Shown here: piece by piece, positions 54,731-64,000 of the stretch | How the letters are laid out: every line of letters starts with the position of its first letter | Position numbering within the stretch: position 1 is the first letter of the stretch | Assembly (NCBI RefSeq): GCF_002849605.1 | Contig: NZ_NPIB01000001.1 | Location: 186,001 to 250,000, forward strand | Reading direction: 5' to 3' | Length of the DNA: 64,000 nt | Origin: Photobacterium carnosum | GTDB lineage: Bacteria; Pseudomonadota; Gammaproteobacteria; Enterobacterales; Vibrionaceae | Made by a program: the position numbers and the translations under genes | Notes under the pieces: model-generated | Told to the model about the DNA's origin: nothing | The model's input: the letters and a program-made list of their open reading frames with translations, nothing else | Databases searched by the model: none

Positions 54731-56701
54731 ATGGATCCATTCTCACTGTTATATTATCTCCAAAATCCAATCTGGGTCTTTGATATCGATAATAAAAAAA
54801 TCCTATGGGCAAATGATAAATCACTGCGTTTATGGGAAGCAACATCAATTGAAGAACTCTTAAATCGTGATTTTAGCCAAGATATGTCAGCGGCTGTCGC
54901 TGCAACATTCTTAGAATACCAACAAGCATTCAAAGCAAATAAAGTCATTAAAACTTGGTGGAATTTTCACCCTAGAAAAATCGCCAAAAATACACTCTGC
55001 TTATTTTCAGGGATCCCTATTGAGAATGATCGTATGGCCATGCTGGTTGAAGTCATTGCTGATGAGTCTTCATTACGCCATGATCTTGCATTCTCCGATT
55101 GCTCAAATTTATCATTACTTTTTTCGAGTAACGGTAACTTTATCAGTGCTAATAATGCTTTTTTAAATAATTATGGCGACAATTTAATCGATCTCTCTGA
55201 GTTTATTGGCGATACAAATATTTCTCAGCAATGGTTAGAAGAGACAAAAAAAGATAATAATTTCAAATGCAATCGCTTATGTTGGACAGGACAAGGTCAT
55301 CATTGGTTTGATATTGAAGCAAAATGGCTCAATAATAACTCACAACTATTATTGCAATTAATCAATGTCACCAAAGATAAAGAAAAAATCAACAAAGAAA
55401 AATATAATGCTGAGCATGATTTTCTTACAGGTTTAATGAATCGTCGTGGTGTTTCTGCAGCATTAAAAGCCAGTCATCATCATCTATCTCATTATAGTTT
55501 ACTGTTTCTTGATCTTGATGGTTTCAAACTGGTTAATGATTCTTATGGTCATGCCGTTGGTGATAAATTATTACGCGCAGTCGCAATACGATTATTAAAT
55601 ATTGTCAAAGACAAAGGTCTTGTTGCCCGTTTTGGCGGTGATGAATTTATTATTCAAATAGAGAAGCGTAATTATACCACTATCCCTGATTTTACAGATC
55701 AAATAATAAAAACCTTAAATCGTCCTTTTCATATTAAAGATATTGGTGAACTCTCTATCAGTTGCAGTATTGGTACTGCAAATTATCCTGATGATGCCAA
55801 TAATTTTGATACGCTGGTAACACAAGCAGATATGGCAATGCACCGCGCTAAACAACGTGGCCGAAATTGTTATTATCCATTTTTACAAGAAATGGCCGAT
55901 GCGTTATATCGTAAAATGACCTTACGTCATCATTTATCACAAGCGTTAGAGAATCATGATTTTGAGCTGTATTATCAACCTATTGTTAATTTAAAAAACC
56001 AACAATTAAAAGGTTTTGAAGCATTGATCCGCTGGCATGATGATTCACTAGGTCAAGTTTCACCCGCTGAGTTTATTCCATTAGCAGAAGAGACGGGGCA
56101 AATTGTTCCGCTAGGATTATGGATTTTACACAATGCTTGTCAACAACTGGCCTATTGGACCCAACATTATAATCAATCTTTTATTATCAGCATCAATTTA
56201 TCACGAGCACAATTACAACCAAGCCTTGCGCAAACTATTGAGCAAATTATTAGCCAATATAATGTTAATCCAGCACAACTCGCATTAGAAATCACAGAAT
56301 CAGCCATGCTACAAGATTACTGTGAAACCAAACCTTGTCTTGATGCATTAGCGGCAATGGGAATTGAATTATATTTAGATGATTTTGGTACGGGTTATTC
56401 CTCACTATCACAACTTCATGAGCTACCTATTAGCACGGTTAAACTTGACCAAAGTTTTGTTCAAGGCAAACACACAAGTAATAAAGTTATTATTGAAGCG
56501 ACCAAAGCTATCTGTGAAAAGCTAAATTTAAAAGTTGTCGCTGAAGGTGTAGAAACACAAGTCCAACTTGATTATATCAATCAATGTGGTTTTGATTATT
56601 GCCAAGGATATTTCTTTAGTAAACCGATGCCAGTACATGAACTTGAAAAAAAATATTTCCACACGACCTTAATGAATACTCCGACATCACTACCCTTCTA
56701 A
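54731..56701 (+). CDS. PAS-GGDEF-EAL cyclic-di-GMP protein
   Basis: A 656-residue cytoplasmic protein with one or two PAS-like sensor regions (residues 1-120 with YYLQNPIWVFDIDNKKILWAN, and 120-220), a GGDEF domain (about 225-385, intact RFGGDEFII, with HDFLTGLMNRRG before it) and an EAL domain (about 400-650, intact GFEALIRW, EITESAML, DDFGTGYSSLSQ, AEGVETQ, YFFSKPMP). Both catalytic motifs are complete, so it may make or degrade c-di-GMP. No RxxD inhibitory site precedes GGDEF. The start is ATG 54731; a TTG two codons upstream is less likely. Confidence 0.9.
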   Translation: MDPFSLLYYLQNPIWVFDIDNKKILWANDKSLRLWEATSIEELLNRDFSQDMSAAVAATFLEYQQAFKANKVIKTWWNFHPRKIAKNTLCLFSGIPIENDRMAMLVEVIADESSLRHDLAFSDCSNLSLLFSSNGNFISANNAFLNNYGDNLIDLSEFIGDTNISQQWLEETKKDNNFKCNRLCWTGQGHHWFDIEAKWLNNNSQLLLQLINVTKDKEKINKEKYNAEHDFLTGLMNRRGVSAALKASHHHLSHYSLLFLDLDGFKLVNDSYGHAVGDKLLRAVAIRLLNIVKDKGLVARFGGDEFIIQIEKRNYTTIPDFTDQIIKTLNRPFHIKDIGELSISCSIGTANYPDDANNFDTLVTQADMAMHRAKQRGRNCYYPFLQEMADALYRKMTLRHHLSQALENHDFELYYQPIVNLKNQQLKGFEALIRWHDDSLGQVSPAEFIPLAEETGQIVPLGLWILHNACQQLAYWTQHYNQSFIISINLSRAQLQPSLAQTIEQIISQYNVNPAQLALEITESAMLQDYCETKPCLDALAAMGIELYLDDFGTGYSSLSQLHELPISTVKLDQSFVQGKHTSNKVIIEATKAICEKLNLKVVAEGVETQVQLDYINQCGFDYCQGYFFSKPMPVHELEKKYFHTTLMNTPTSLPF

Positions 56702-56745
56702 ATAATAATTATTTCCCTATCATTAATTTGATAGGGAATATTTAA

Positions 56746-57951
56746 TTATAAATGCATCCGATCACGCCGTTCAGCATGAATCAATAAATTACGGGGCGTT
56801 ATAGGTTTATCACAAAATGAGCCAATCATGACGTCATATCCTTGCTCTTCAAGAAAACAAGCACGATCCAAGGCGAGCCAAATTTCAAGTGGTCGTCTAA
56901 ATAATTGCCGAACAAGTTCCATTCTTTCTGTAATTCTAAATCGCTTTTCACCCTGACGTTGCCACTCATCAAAATCAATGTTCTCAGGTAACTGCACACC
57001 TCTTCTTGCGGCAGCCCACTGACAAAACGCTTTAAAACCTTGCGTCAATAATGCTTTTTGTACATTAGGGACAGAAAGGTAAATATCCGTTTGGCTTAAT
57101 TCACGTTGTAATAAATCAAATCCTAAACGAAAGCTTACTTCCACAAATCGTAACTGTTTTACTCGATTACCCGCAGTAACCGTTTCTTGTAATGGGAGCC
57201 GTAAATCATGTTTAGATAAAACCAATGTGCTTGTTTTAGCAACTGCCGACATTGGCTGATAATGTGACTGGCGGATTAAATGATAACAACAAGGTGAAAT
57301 ACTGACTGCGGCCACTTTTTTAGCAACCACTCGCTCTAATAATGACACATGCAAATCACCACAGGCATGTAACGCAACCGCATGTTGATTAGTAACAATA
57401 GCCTCATCACTATCTGCGCTAAATGCATCGGCATGAACAAAATTAATGTTTAATTGTAATTGTTTTGCGGCTTGCTCACCGTCGATACATAATTGCTGTT
57501 GCCATTCAAGGCTCGTGACTGGCTGTTGATGTGATATCGCCAATACACGCCCAAGATACCCTTTACCCGCACACCATTCTAACCATGGTAAACCTAATGC
57601 TGGTAATACCTCATTAAAAGCGATAATTTGTTGCCATTTTCGTCCGGGAATACCGCTATCAAAACCTTGGGGTATGAATGTTTTCGTACGCGCTAATGGC
57701 TGTATTTCAGTTGCAAGTTGAGTTAGCACCTCGGCGTCTTCAATCCATGGCATTAATGCTGCCGTTAATGCATGAATATCATCCCCTAACAACTGTAACT
57801 GATTGTCATCTAATGCCATTAACCACTGACAAAACGGCAAATTTTGATGCCAAACAAACCCACGTTCAGCAAACGGCATAAACTGCCAAAAATGACGATT
57901 CTTTACCAATAATGCATCAAGACGATGAAAAAGCTCAACGTAGTTAGACAT
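56746..57951 (-). CDS. SAM-dependent methyltransferase-like protein
   Basis: A 401-residue protein of unknown target. The central Rossmann-like part has a SAM loop variant LEWCAGKGYLGRVLA near residue 126, an acidic strand NFVHADAF near 175, VALHACGDLHVSLLE near 195 and a conserved SPCCYHLI near 220; the His-Ala-Cys-Gly-Asp and Pro-Cys-Cys-Tyr features are those of METTL25-like methyltransferases. The C-terminal 130 residues are helical and basic. ATG 57951 is chosen. It converges with the GGDEF-EAL gene and follows cysB and its terminator. Confidence 0.75.
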   Translation of the reverse strand: MSNYVELFHRLDALLVKNRHFWQFMPFAERGFVWHQNLPFCQWLMALDDNQLQLLGDDIHALTAALMPWIEDAEVLTQLATEIQPLARTKTFIPQGFDSGIPGRKWQQIIAFNEVLPALGLPWLEWCAGKGYLGRVLAISHQQPVTSLEWQQQLCIDGEQAAKQLQLNINFVHADAFSADSDEAIVTNQHAVALHACGDLHVSLLERVVAKKVAAVSISPCCYHLIRQSHYQPMSAVAKTSTLVLSKHDLRLPLQETVTAGNRVKQLRFVEVSFRLGFDLLQRELSQTDIYLSVPNVQKALLTQGFKAFCQWAAARRGVQLPENIDFDEWQRQGEKRFRITERMELVRQLFRRPLEIWLALDRACFLEEQGYDVMIGSFCDKPITPRNLLIHAERRDRMHL

Positions 57952-58021
57952 AAACAACCATTAACCCACCAAAATTGGAGGCTAGTGTATACCAAGCTAA
58001 CGACTTACACATTAATCAAAT

Positions 58022-58046
58022 AAAAAAACCGCCATCACTAGCGGTT
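58022..58046 (-). terminator. Terminator after cysB
   Basis: AACCGC and GCGGTT (58027-58046) pair and on the minus strand are followed by seven T residues. It lies 27 bp after cysB. Confidence 0.75.
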
Positions 58047-58072
58047 ATGAATCAGGCTAACAACAGATTATA

Positions 58073-59059
<987 letters not shown>

Positions 59060-59551
59060 TCAATAATCCGTTACCTTTCACACCTATCCATAAATTCATT
59101 TACTGATTTTCATTTCAAAGCATGATCGTGCAACCATGTAATAAATATTTTATATATTGAATTAGCCTTGTTTCATAGTATTAATTTACTTTTAATTATA
59201 GAAATACACTTCCACAATCAAACAGGCATAAGGCAATGCACAAACATACGCTAACATATGAGCGTTTAATTATATTAAATAATATGTTAAAAATAGGAGA
59301 GAAATAATAATATTATTATCTAAAAATATTCCGTAAAAATCGTTTTATCTTCTATAAATTACGCTATATTTACTCTATAACTCTGTATATTGAAGTAAAC
59401 TTAGAATAAAAACAAAGCATTTAATTTAAAAAGCCATATCTTTCTCTGTAGCATTAATTAGTTAGCATTTTTTACTAACAAACTACCACCAAACAACGAG
59501 ATAGTGTATCTTCATTGATACTATATCAACTTTAGAAGATAGACACATTTT

Positions 59552-60313
59552 ATGAGTATTCCTCTTATCATTGGCTTAATCAGCCTGCTACTCATTTTAA
59601 TTGTTGGTTACAATATAATCATTCAATACCGTCAGCGACTAGAAAGTGCTAAACAACAAGAATTGGCTAAGCAAGTATCAATCATTGACGCCACAGAAGA
59701 ACTTATAAGTAACGCTAGTCATTTACCCTATAGTAAAGAACTCTTAGTGTGTCTTAATCGACGAATTCTTTATGCTCTAGAAACGATTGCTGAAGTTGAC
59801 ACTAAAGACCGTTCACTAAAACAACGTATCCATCACGTAAGCGAACAATTAACACACCTCGAAACACATTTTGACCAATCTAATATTGTCTCTTTTCAAG
59901 TCCCAAATTCTGATCGTCAAGCCATTGGTATGCTCCAACTGGTTAAACGATTAAAAAATGTAATTAAAAGCGAGCATGGTAAAGGTCGAATTGCGACTCA
60001 AGCCTACGTTATTGAAAATACACGCTTAGAAAACATGCAATTAAGAATTAATATTGAAAATGTTGTGAAACGAGCTAACGATGCCCGCTTAAAACGTCAA
60101 TTTGGAACAGCCAAACAATTACTAAAAAAAGGCATTGATGTTCTATCTTCTCGTAATGATGATTATGCGACTAAAGCCCAGCAGAAACTTCAATATATGC
60201 TGAGTGAAATTGATAATAATATTAGTGTCAGTAGTGAACAAGAACGACAACAATTACTCGATAAAGATAATGATGAATTAGATGTATTATTCCAACCAAA
60301 ACGGAAATGGTGA
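59552..60313 (+). CDS. Conserved membrane-anchored coiled-coil protein
   Basis: A 253-residue protein with one N-terminal transmembrane helix (residues 3-24, IPLIIGLISLLLILIVGYNIII) and a long, charged, mostly helical cytoplasmic region with heptad-like stretches around 75-110 and 155-185 (NARLKRQFGTAKQLLKKGIDVL type). It matches no named domain that I recognise. It lies between cysB and miaE, 93 bp before miaE, with a terminator between, so it is probably monocistronic. Function unknown; a scaffold or envelope role is a guess only. Confidence 0.7.
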   Translation: MSIPLIIGLISLLLILIVGYNIIIQYRQRLESAKQQELAKQVSIIDATEELISNASHLPYSKELLVCLNRRILYALETIAEVDTKDRSLKQRIHHVSEQLTHLETHFDQSNIVSFQVPNSDRQAIGMLQLVKRLKNVIKSEHGKGRIATQAYVIENTRLENMQLRINIENVVKRANDARLKRQFGTAKQLLKKGIDVLSSRNDDYATKAQQKLQYMLSEIDNNISVSSEQERQQLLDKDNDELDVLFQPKRKW

Positions 60314-60347
60314 TTTAATTCCCTTTGTCTTAAAATAACACAACGAT

Positions 60348-60372
60348 AAAGGTCGCAATAGCGGCCTTTTTT
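60348..60372 (+). terminator. Terminator after the coiled-coil protein gene
   Basis: AAAGGTCGC, AATA, GCGGCCTTT with one G-U pair is followed by T residues to 60372. Confidence 0.8.
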
Positions 60373-60405
60373 ACGTCATCAATAACAATAAAAAAGATAT
60401 GCCTT

Positions 60406-61209
60406 ATGAATATCGATAGCACTCAACACATGGTTAATGAATTACTTAAACCTATCAATCAATTTCTTCAATGTGGCACCCCTGATAGCTGGATCAAAGA
60501 AGCGATTAAACCTGAAAATCTGATCCCATTATTGGTCGATCATTGTAATTGTGAGCTTAAAGCAAGTCAGACGGCCATGTTTATGGTGCGTAAATATGCC
60601 GTCGAGAAACAAAGTGGTGAGGCACTAATGGCATGGGCGAAACCTTATGAAGATTTCGTTTATGGTGGAAATAACCGCTCAACAGCCCATTTTCACAGTA
60701 AGAAAAATGGCCTACTCGCCCCACTCACGCCTCGCAGTGATTTTTCTCATGGCCAAGAATTGATCGATAAAATGGTGCGGCTAATAAAAGAAGAATTTCA
60801 TCACTTTGAACAAGTGTTAGAGATTATGGATAAGCGTGGTATCCCTTATAGCAACCTTCATGCTGGACGTTATGCCAAAGGGTTAATGAAAGCCGTACGT
60901 ACTCATGAACCAGCAACCTTAATCGATAAGCTTATTGTCGGTGCATACATAGAAGCACGTTCTTGTGAGCGATTCGCTAAACTTGCTCCTTATTTAGATC
61001 CAGAGCTGAAGAAGTTTTATATCTCGTTATTACGCTCAGAAGCACGCCATTATCAAGATTACCTGACACTGGCTGAAAAAATCGCTGGAACAAATATTGC
61101 CGATCGCATTCGAGCAATTGGTAGCAAAGAAGCAGAATTAATTATGACGCCTGATGATACATTCCGGTTTCACAGTGGTCTTCCTGTCACCACCAACGCT
61201 TGTGTTTAA
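60406..61209 (+). CDS. miaE: tRNA hydroxylase MiaE
   Basis: A non-heme di-iron monooxygenase that hydroxylates the 2-methylthio-isopentenyladenosine at position 37 of tRNAs reading U-starting codons, an oxygen-dependent modification. The 267-residue four-helix-bundle protein has ligand motifs in HCNCELKASQTAM, KEEFHHFEQVLEIM, EARSCERFAKL and SEARHYQDYL. MiaE is found in Salmonella and many vibrios but not in E. coli K-12. It is flanked by terminators and converges with topA. Confidence 0.92.
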   Translation: MNIDSTQHMVNELLKPINQFLQCGTPDSWIKEAIKPENLIPLLVDHCNCELKASQTAMFMVRKYAVEKQSGEALMAWAKPYEDFVYGGNNRSTAHFHSKKNGLLAPLTPRSDFSHGQELIDKMVRLIKEEFHHFEQVLEIMDKRGIPYSNLHAGRYAKGLMKAVRTHEPATLIDKLIVGAYIEARSCERFAKLAPYLDPELKKFYISLLRSEARHYQDYLTLAEKIAGTNIADRIRAIGSKEAELIMTPDDTFRFHSGLPVTTNACV

Positions 61210-61235
61210 AATCATAAGATCACGTGTAGCACCTA

Positions 61236-61266
61236 CAAAAAAACCGCCAAATTTGGCGGTTTTTTT
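61236..61266. terminator. Symmetrical terminator between miaE and topA
   Basis: AACCGCCAAATTTGGCGGTT is a perfect 20-bp palindrome with A and T tracts on either side, so it can terminate both convergent genes. Confidence 0.88.
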
Positions 61267-61283
61267 AATCACAGAATAATGAA

Positions 61284-63935
61284 TTACTCTTCTTCTGCTA
61301 ATTTTTCTTTTTTAGGCTTTTTACGCTTATCGGTAATTTCCCACTTACCGTCCACAAATAGACCTGTCCAGCCACTTGGCTTACCGTCTATTTCTGAGCG
61401 CACATAGTTTTCTTTCGTTTTACGAGAGAAACGAATCACTGTTGGTAAACCATCAGGATCAGCCACTGGCGCGTCAGTTAAGTATAAAAACTTAGGTGAT
61501 AAACGTTCTTTAAAGCGTACTAACTCTTCCACTAACGGTGCACGGGTTTCACGTGATTTAGGGAAGGTACTCGCTGCCATGAACAAACCAGACGCACCAT
61601 CACGTAAAACAAAGTACGCATTGGTGTCTTGTGTACATGGAATTTCAGGTAAATGTACAGGATCTTCTTTTGGTGGCGCAACTTCGCCATTCTTTAGAAT
61701 CTTACGGGTGTTCTTACACTCTTCGTTAGTACACCCCATGTACTTACCAAAACGACCGTTCTTCAGTTCCATATCAGAACCACACTTGTCGCATTCAATC
61801 AGCGGGCCTTCATAGCCTTTAAGCTTGAACTCACCTTTTTCAACAATGTAACCATCGCAGCTTGGGTTATTACCACAAACGTGCAGTTTACGATCTTGAT
61901 CGATCAGGTAAGCATCCATTGCCGTGCTACAAATAGGACAACGTTTCTTGGCACGTAATGCTGCCGTTTCAACGTCTTCCTCTAGAACATTAACAATGCC
62001 TTCTTCACTGCCTAAATTGATCGTTGTTTTACAACGCTCTTTAGGTGGCAATGCGTAGCCAGAACAACCAAGGAATACCCCAGTTGATGCGGTACGAATA
62101 CCCATTGGACGCGAACATGTTGGACATTGAATATCAGTTAGCACGATATTGTTAGGCTGCATACCGCCTTCTGATTCATCTAACTCCGCTTTTTGAAGCT
62201 CAGTCGTAAAATCAGAGAAGAACTCATCGAGTACTTTCTTCCAGTTTTTCTCACCTTCAGCGATTTTATCAAGATTACCTTCCATGCGGGCAGTAAAATC
62301 AAAATCCATCAAATCAGGAAAACTGTTATCAAGGCGGTCAGAAACAATCTCACCCATCTTTTCTGCATAGAATCGACGTTGATCAACACGTACATAACCA
62401 CGATCTTGAATGGTTGAAATAATCGATGCATATGTTGATGGTCGACCAATACCACGCTTTTCAAGTTCTTTAACCAATGCTGCTTCTGTAAAGCGAGCTG
62501 GTGGCTTAGTAAAATGTTGTTTAGACTCAACGTGTTCTAACTTCAAGACATCGCCAACGTTTACTTCTGGCAATGTTGTATCTTCATTTTTACCAGATGG
62601 GCGCTGTACTAATGTCCAACCTGCAAAACGTAATGTACGGCCTTTCGCTTTTAGCAAGAAATTACCTGCTTTAACGTTGATCGTACTTGAATCGTATTTT
62701 GCTGGCATCATCTGACAAGACACAAATTGACGCCAAATTAAGTCATATAACTTAACTGCATCTTGATCCATGCCTTCTAAATTTTCAGCTTTCACATCAA
62801 CACTTGAAGGACGAATGGCTTCGTGCGCTTCTTGAGCATTTTTCTTATTGCCATAAACATTGATATTTTCAGGTAAATATTCATTACCATACTCATTACC
62901 AATAAACTCACGAGCAGCGTCAACGGCCTCTTTTGAAAGATTGGTTGAGTCAGTACGCATGTAAGTAATGTAACCCGCTTCATACAGACGCTGTGCAAGG
63001 CCCATAGTGCGCTTAACACCATAACCTAAACGTGTACTTGCCGCCTGTTGAAGTGTCGAGGTGATATAAGGCGCTGATGGCTTACTGCTGGTTGGGCGAT
63101 CTTCACGCTCAATCACTTTATAAGCTTCTTTTTCAAGTAGCGCATGCGCTGCCATCGTATCGACTTTATTCTCAGGACGGAAAGCTTTACCCGCCTGTTG
63201 CGCAACCATTAACCGTAATGCATCTTTGCCTACAGTTAGTGTATCAGCATGAATATCCCAAAACTCTTCAGGATCAAACGCGTTAATTTCATGCTCACGC
63301 TCAACAATCAGTTTTACCGCAACTGATTGTACACGACCAGCAGATAGCCCACGGGCAACTTTTTTCCACAATAGTGGTGATACCATGAAACCAACAACAC
63401 GGTCGAGGAATCGACGTGTTTGTTGTGCATTCACACCATCAATATTTAGCTCACCAGGTTGTTCAAACGCTTGTTGAATCGCATTTTTAGTAATTTCATT
63501 AAATACAACGCGTTTGTAGCGTGATTCATCGCCGCCGATGATCTCACGAAGGTGCCACGCAATGGCTTCTCCTTCGCGGTCTAAATCCGTTGCGAGATAA
63601 ATACAATCAGCATCTTCTGCTAATTTTTGAAGTTCACTAACGACTTTTTCTTTACCAGGAAGTATTTCGTAATGCGCATTCCAATCATCATAGGGATCAA
63701 CACCCATCTTGCTGATTAACGCTTTACGATCTTTCTTGTTTTTTATCGCCGCTTTTTCTTCAACACTCAACCCTTTAGTCGATGTTGCCACAGCTTTTTT
63801 ACCGCCACTTCGGGCGCCCGTTGGTAAATCACGTACGTGACCAACGCTTGATTTTACAATGAAATCCTTGCCCAAGTACTTATTGATTGTTTTCGCCTTG
63901 GCAGGGGACTCCACGATAACGAGAGATTTACCCAT
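61284..63935 (-). CDS. topA: DNA topoisomerase I
   Basis: Relaxes negative supercoils, balancing the gyrase encoded in the same window. The 883-residue type IA enzyme has the TOPRIM domain ([18 protein letters not shown] at the start and [19 protein letters not shown] with its Asp-x-Asp-x-Glu near 110), the nucleophile tyrosine in [10 protein letters not shown] near 320, and [23 protein letters not shown]. The C-terminal region has several CxxC zinc ribbons ([25 protein letters not shown]) and a basic tail. The 65 bases beyond the start carry no other feature. Plus-strand frames inside are shadows. Confidence 0.97.
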   Translation of the reverse strand: MGKSLVIVESPAKAKTINKYLGKDFIVKSSVGHVRDLPTGARSGGKKAVATSTKGLSVEEKAAIKNKKDRKALISKMGVDPYDDWNAHYEILPGKEKVVSELQKLAEDADCIYLATDLDREGEAIAWHLREIIGGDESRYKRVVFNEITKNAIQQAFEQPGELNIDGVNAQQTRRFLDRVVGFMVSPLLWKKVARGLSAGRVQSVAVKLIVEREHEINAFDPEEFWDIHADTLTVGKDALRLMVAQQAGKAFRPENKVDTMAAHALLEKEAYKVIEREDRPTSSKPSAPYITSTLQQAASTRLGYGVKRTMGLAQRLYEAGYITYMRTDSTNLSKEAVDAAREFIGNEYGNEYLPENINVYGNKKNAQEAHEAIRPSSVDVKAENLEGMDQDAVKLYDLIWRQFVSCQMMPAKYDSSTINVKAGNFLLKAKGRTLRFAGWTLVQRPSGKNEDTTLPEVNVGDVLKLEHVESKQHFTKPPARFTEAALVKELEKRGIGRPSTYASIISTIQDRGYVRVDQRRFYAEKMGEIVSDRLDNSFPDLMDFDFTARMEGNLDKIAEGEKNWKKVLDEFFSDFTTELQKAELDESEGGMQPNNIVLTDIQCPTCSRPMGIRTASTGVFLGCSGYALPPKERCKTTINLGSEEGIVNVLEEDVETAALRAKKRCPICSTAMDAYLIDQDRKLHVCGNNPSCDGYIVEKGEFKLKGYEGPLIECDKCGSDMELKNGRFGKYMGCTNEECKNTRKILKNGEVAPPKEDPVHLPEIPCTQDTNAYFVLRDGASGLFMAASTFPKSRETRAPLVEELVRFKERLSPKFLYLTDAPVADPDGLPTVIRFSRKTKENYVRSEIDGKPSGWTGLFVDGKWEITDKRKKPKKEKLAEEE

Positions 63936-64000
63936 AATGACCCTATTACGTCCTCGTGCTCGCTAATTCTAAAAATATAAATAACTGCTTAGCTAATCAT

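Overview
The window is about 64 kb of low-GC, gene-dense chromosome from a gammaproteobacterium of the Vibrionaceae. A Photobacterium-like species is the best fit; this is inferred from protein similarity and AT-richness, and no marker such as 16S rRNA is present. It is core chromosome: no rRNA, tRNA, CRISPR array, phage or insertion sequence was seen. Most of it is conserved housekeeping operons separated by clear rho-independent terminators. The unusual material lies in the AT-rich intergenic regions.

Layout. 0-2.6 kb: the 5' end of fabV and then fadE (fatty acid metabolism). 2.6-5.6 kb: an oxalate/formate-type MFS transporter flanked by candidate small-RNA genes, including a 275-bp tandem repeat with a terminator in each unit. 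5.6-10.6 kb: a YeeZ-like NAD(P)-binding protein, hexR, pykA, rimJ and an MGMT-type DNA repair protein. 10.7-17.7 kb: tyrR, ycjF-ycjX, and pspCBA divergent from pspF (envelope stress). 17.8-23.1 kb: sapABCDF, an ABC transporter operon. 23.2-30.0 kb, minus strand: aroA-cmk-rpsA-ihfB-lapA-lapB-pyrF. 30.2-34.5 kb: a Nudix hydrolase, a five-repeat DUF5666 lipoprotein divergent from a two-component system, a Blc lipocalin and a probable 32-residue membrane protein. 34.7-40.8 kb: a PTS-EIIC/EAL fusion, serC and gyrA. 41.6-46.6 kb: ubiG and nrdA-nrdB-yfaE. 46.7-50.3 kb: a potE-like antiporter with adiA (acid resistance). 50.6-54.5 kb: a YbaY-META lipoprotein, the CinA-like YfaY and tyrP. 54.7-64 kb: a GGDEF/EAL protein, a methyltransferase, cysB, a coiled-coil membrane protein, miaE and topA.

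Several genes connect. TyrR has a candidate operator in front of its own gene (12268-12285) and a better one in front of tyrP (53021-53038), but its Walker B aspartate reads as tyrosine. PspF is expected to drive pspABC from a sigma-54 site at 16575-16590. HexR sits beside pykA, a typical target. The nrdAB promoter has a perfect DnaA box and an NrdR-like box, tying dNTP supply to replication. Two proteins handle cyclic di-GMP, one of them apparently through a sugar-transporter-like sensor.

The best candidates for undescribed biology are the tandem small-RNA array at 4.87-5.57 kb, with a possible fourth relative at 2.76-2.96 kb, and the long structured leader of tyrP, where one CTCCC can pair either with an upstream GGGAG or with the ribosome binding site. 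Both are inferences from sequence and structure alone.
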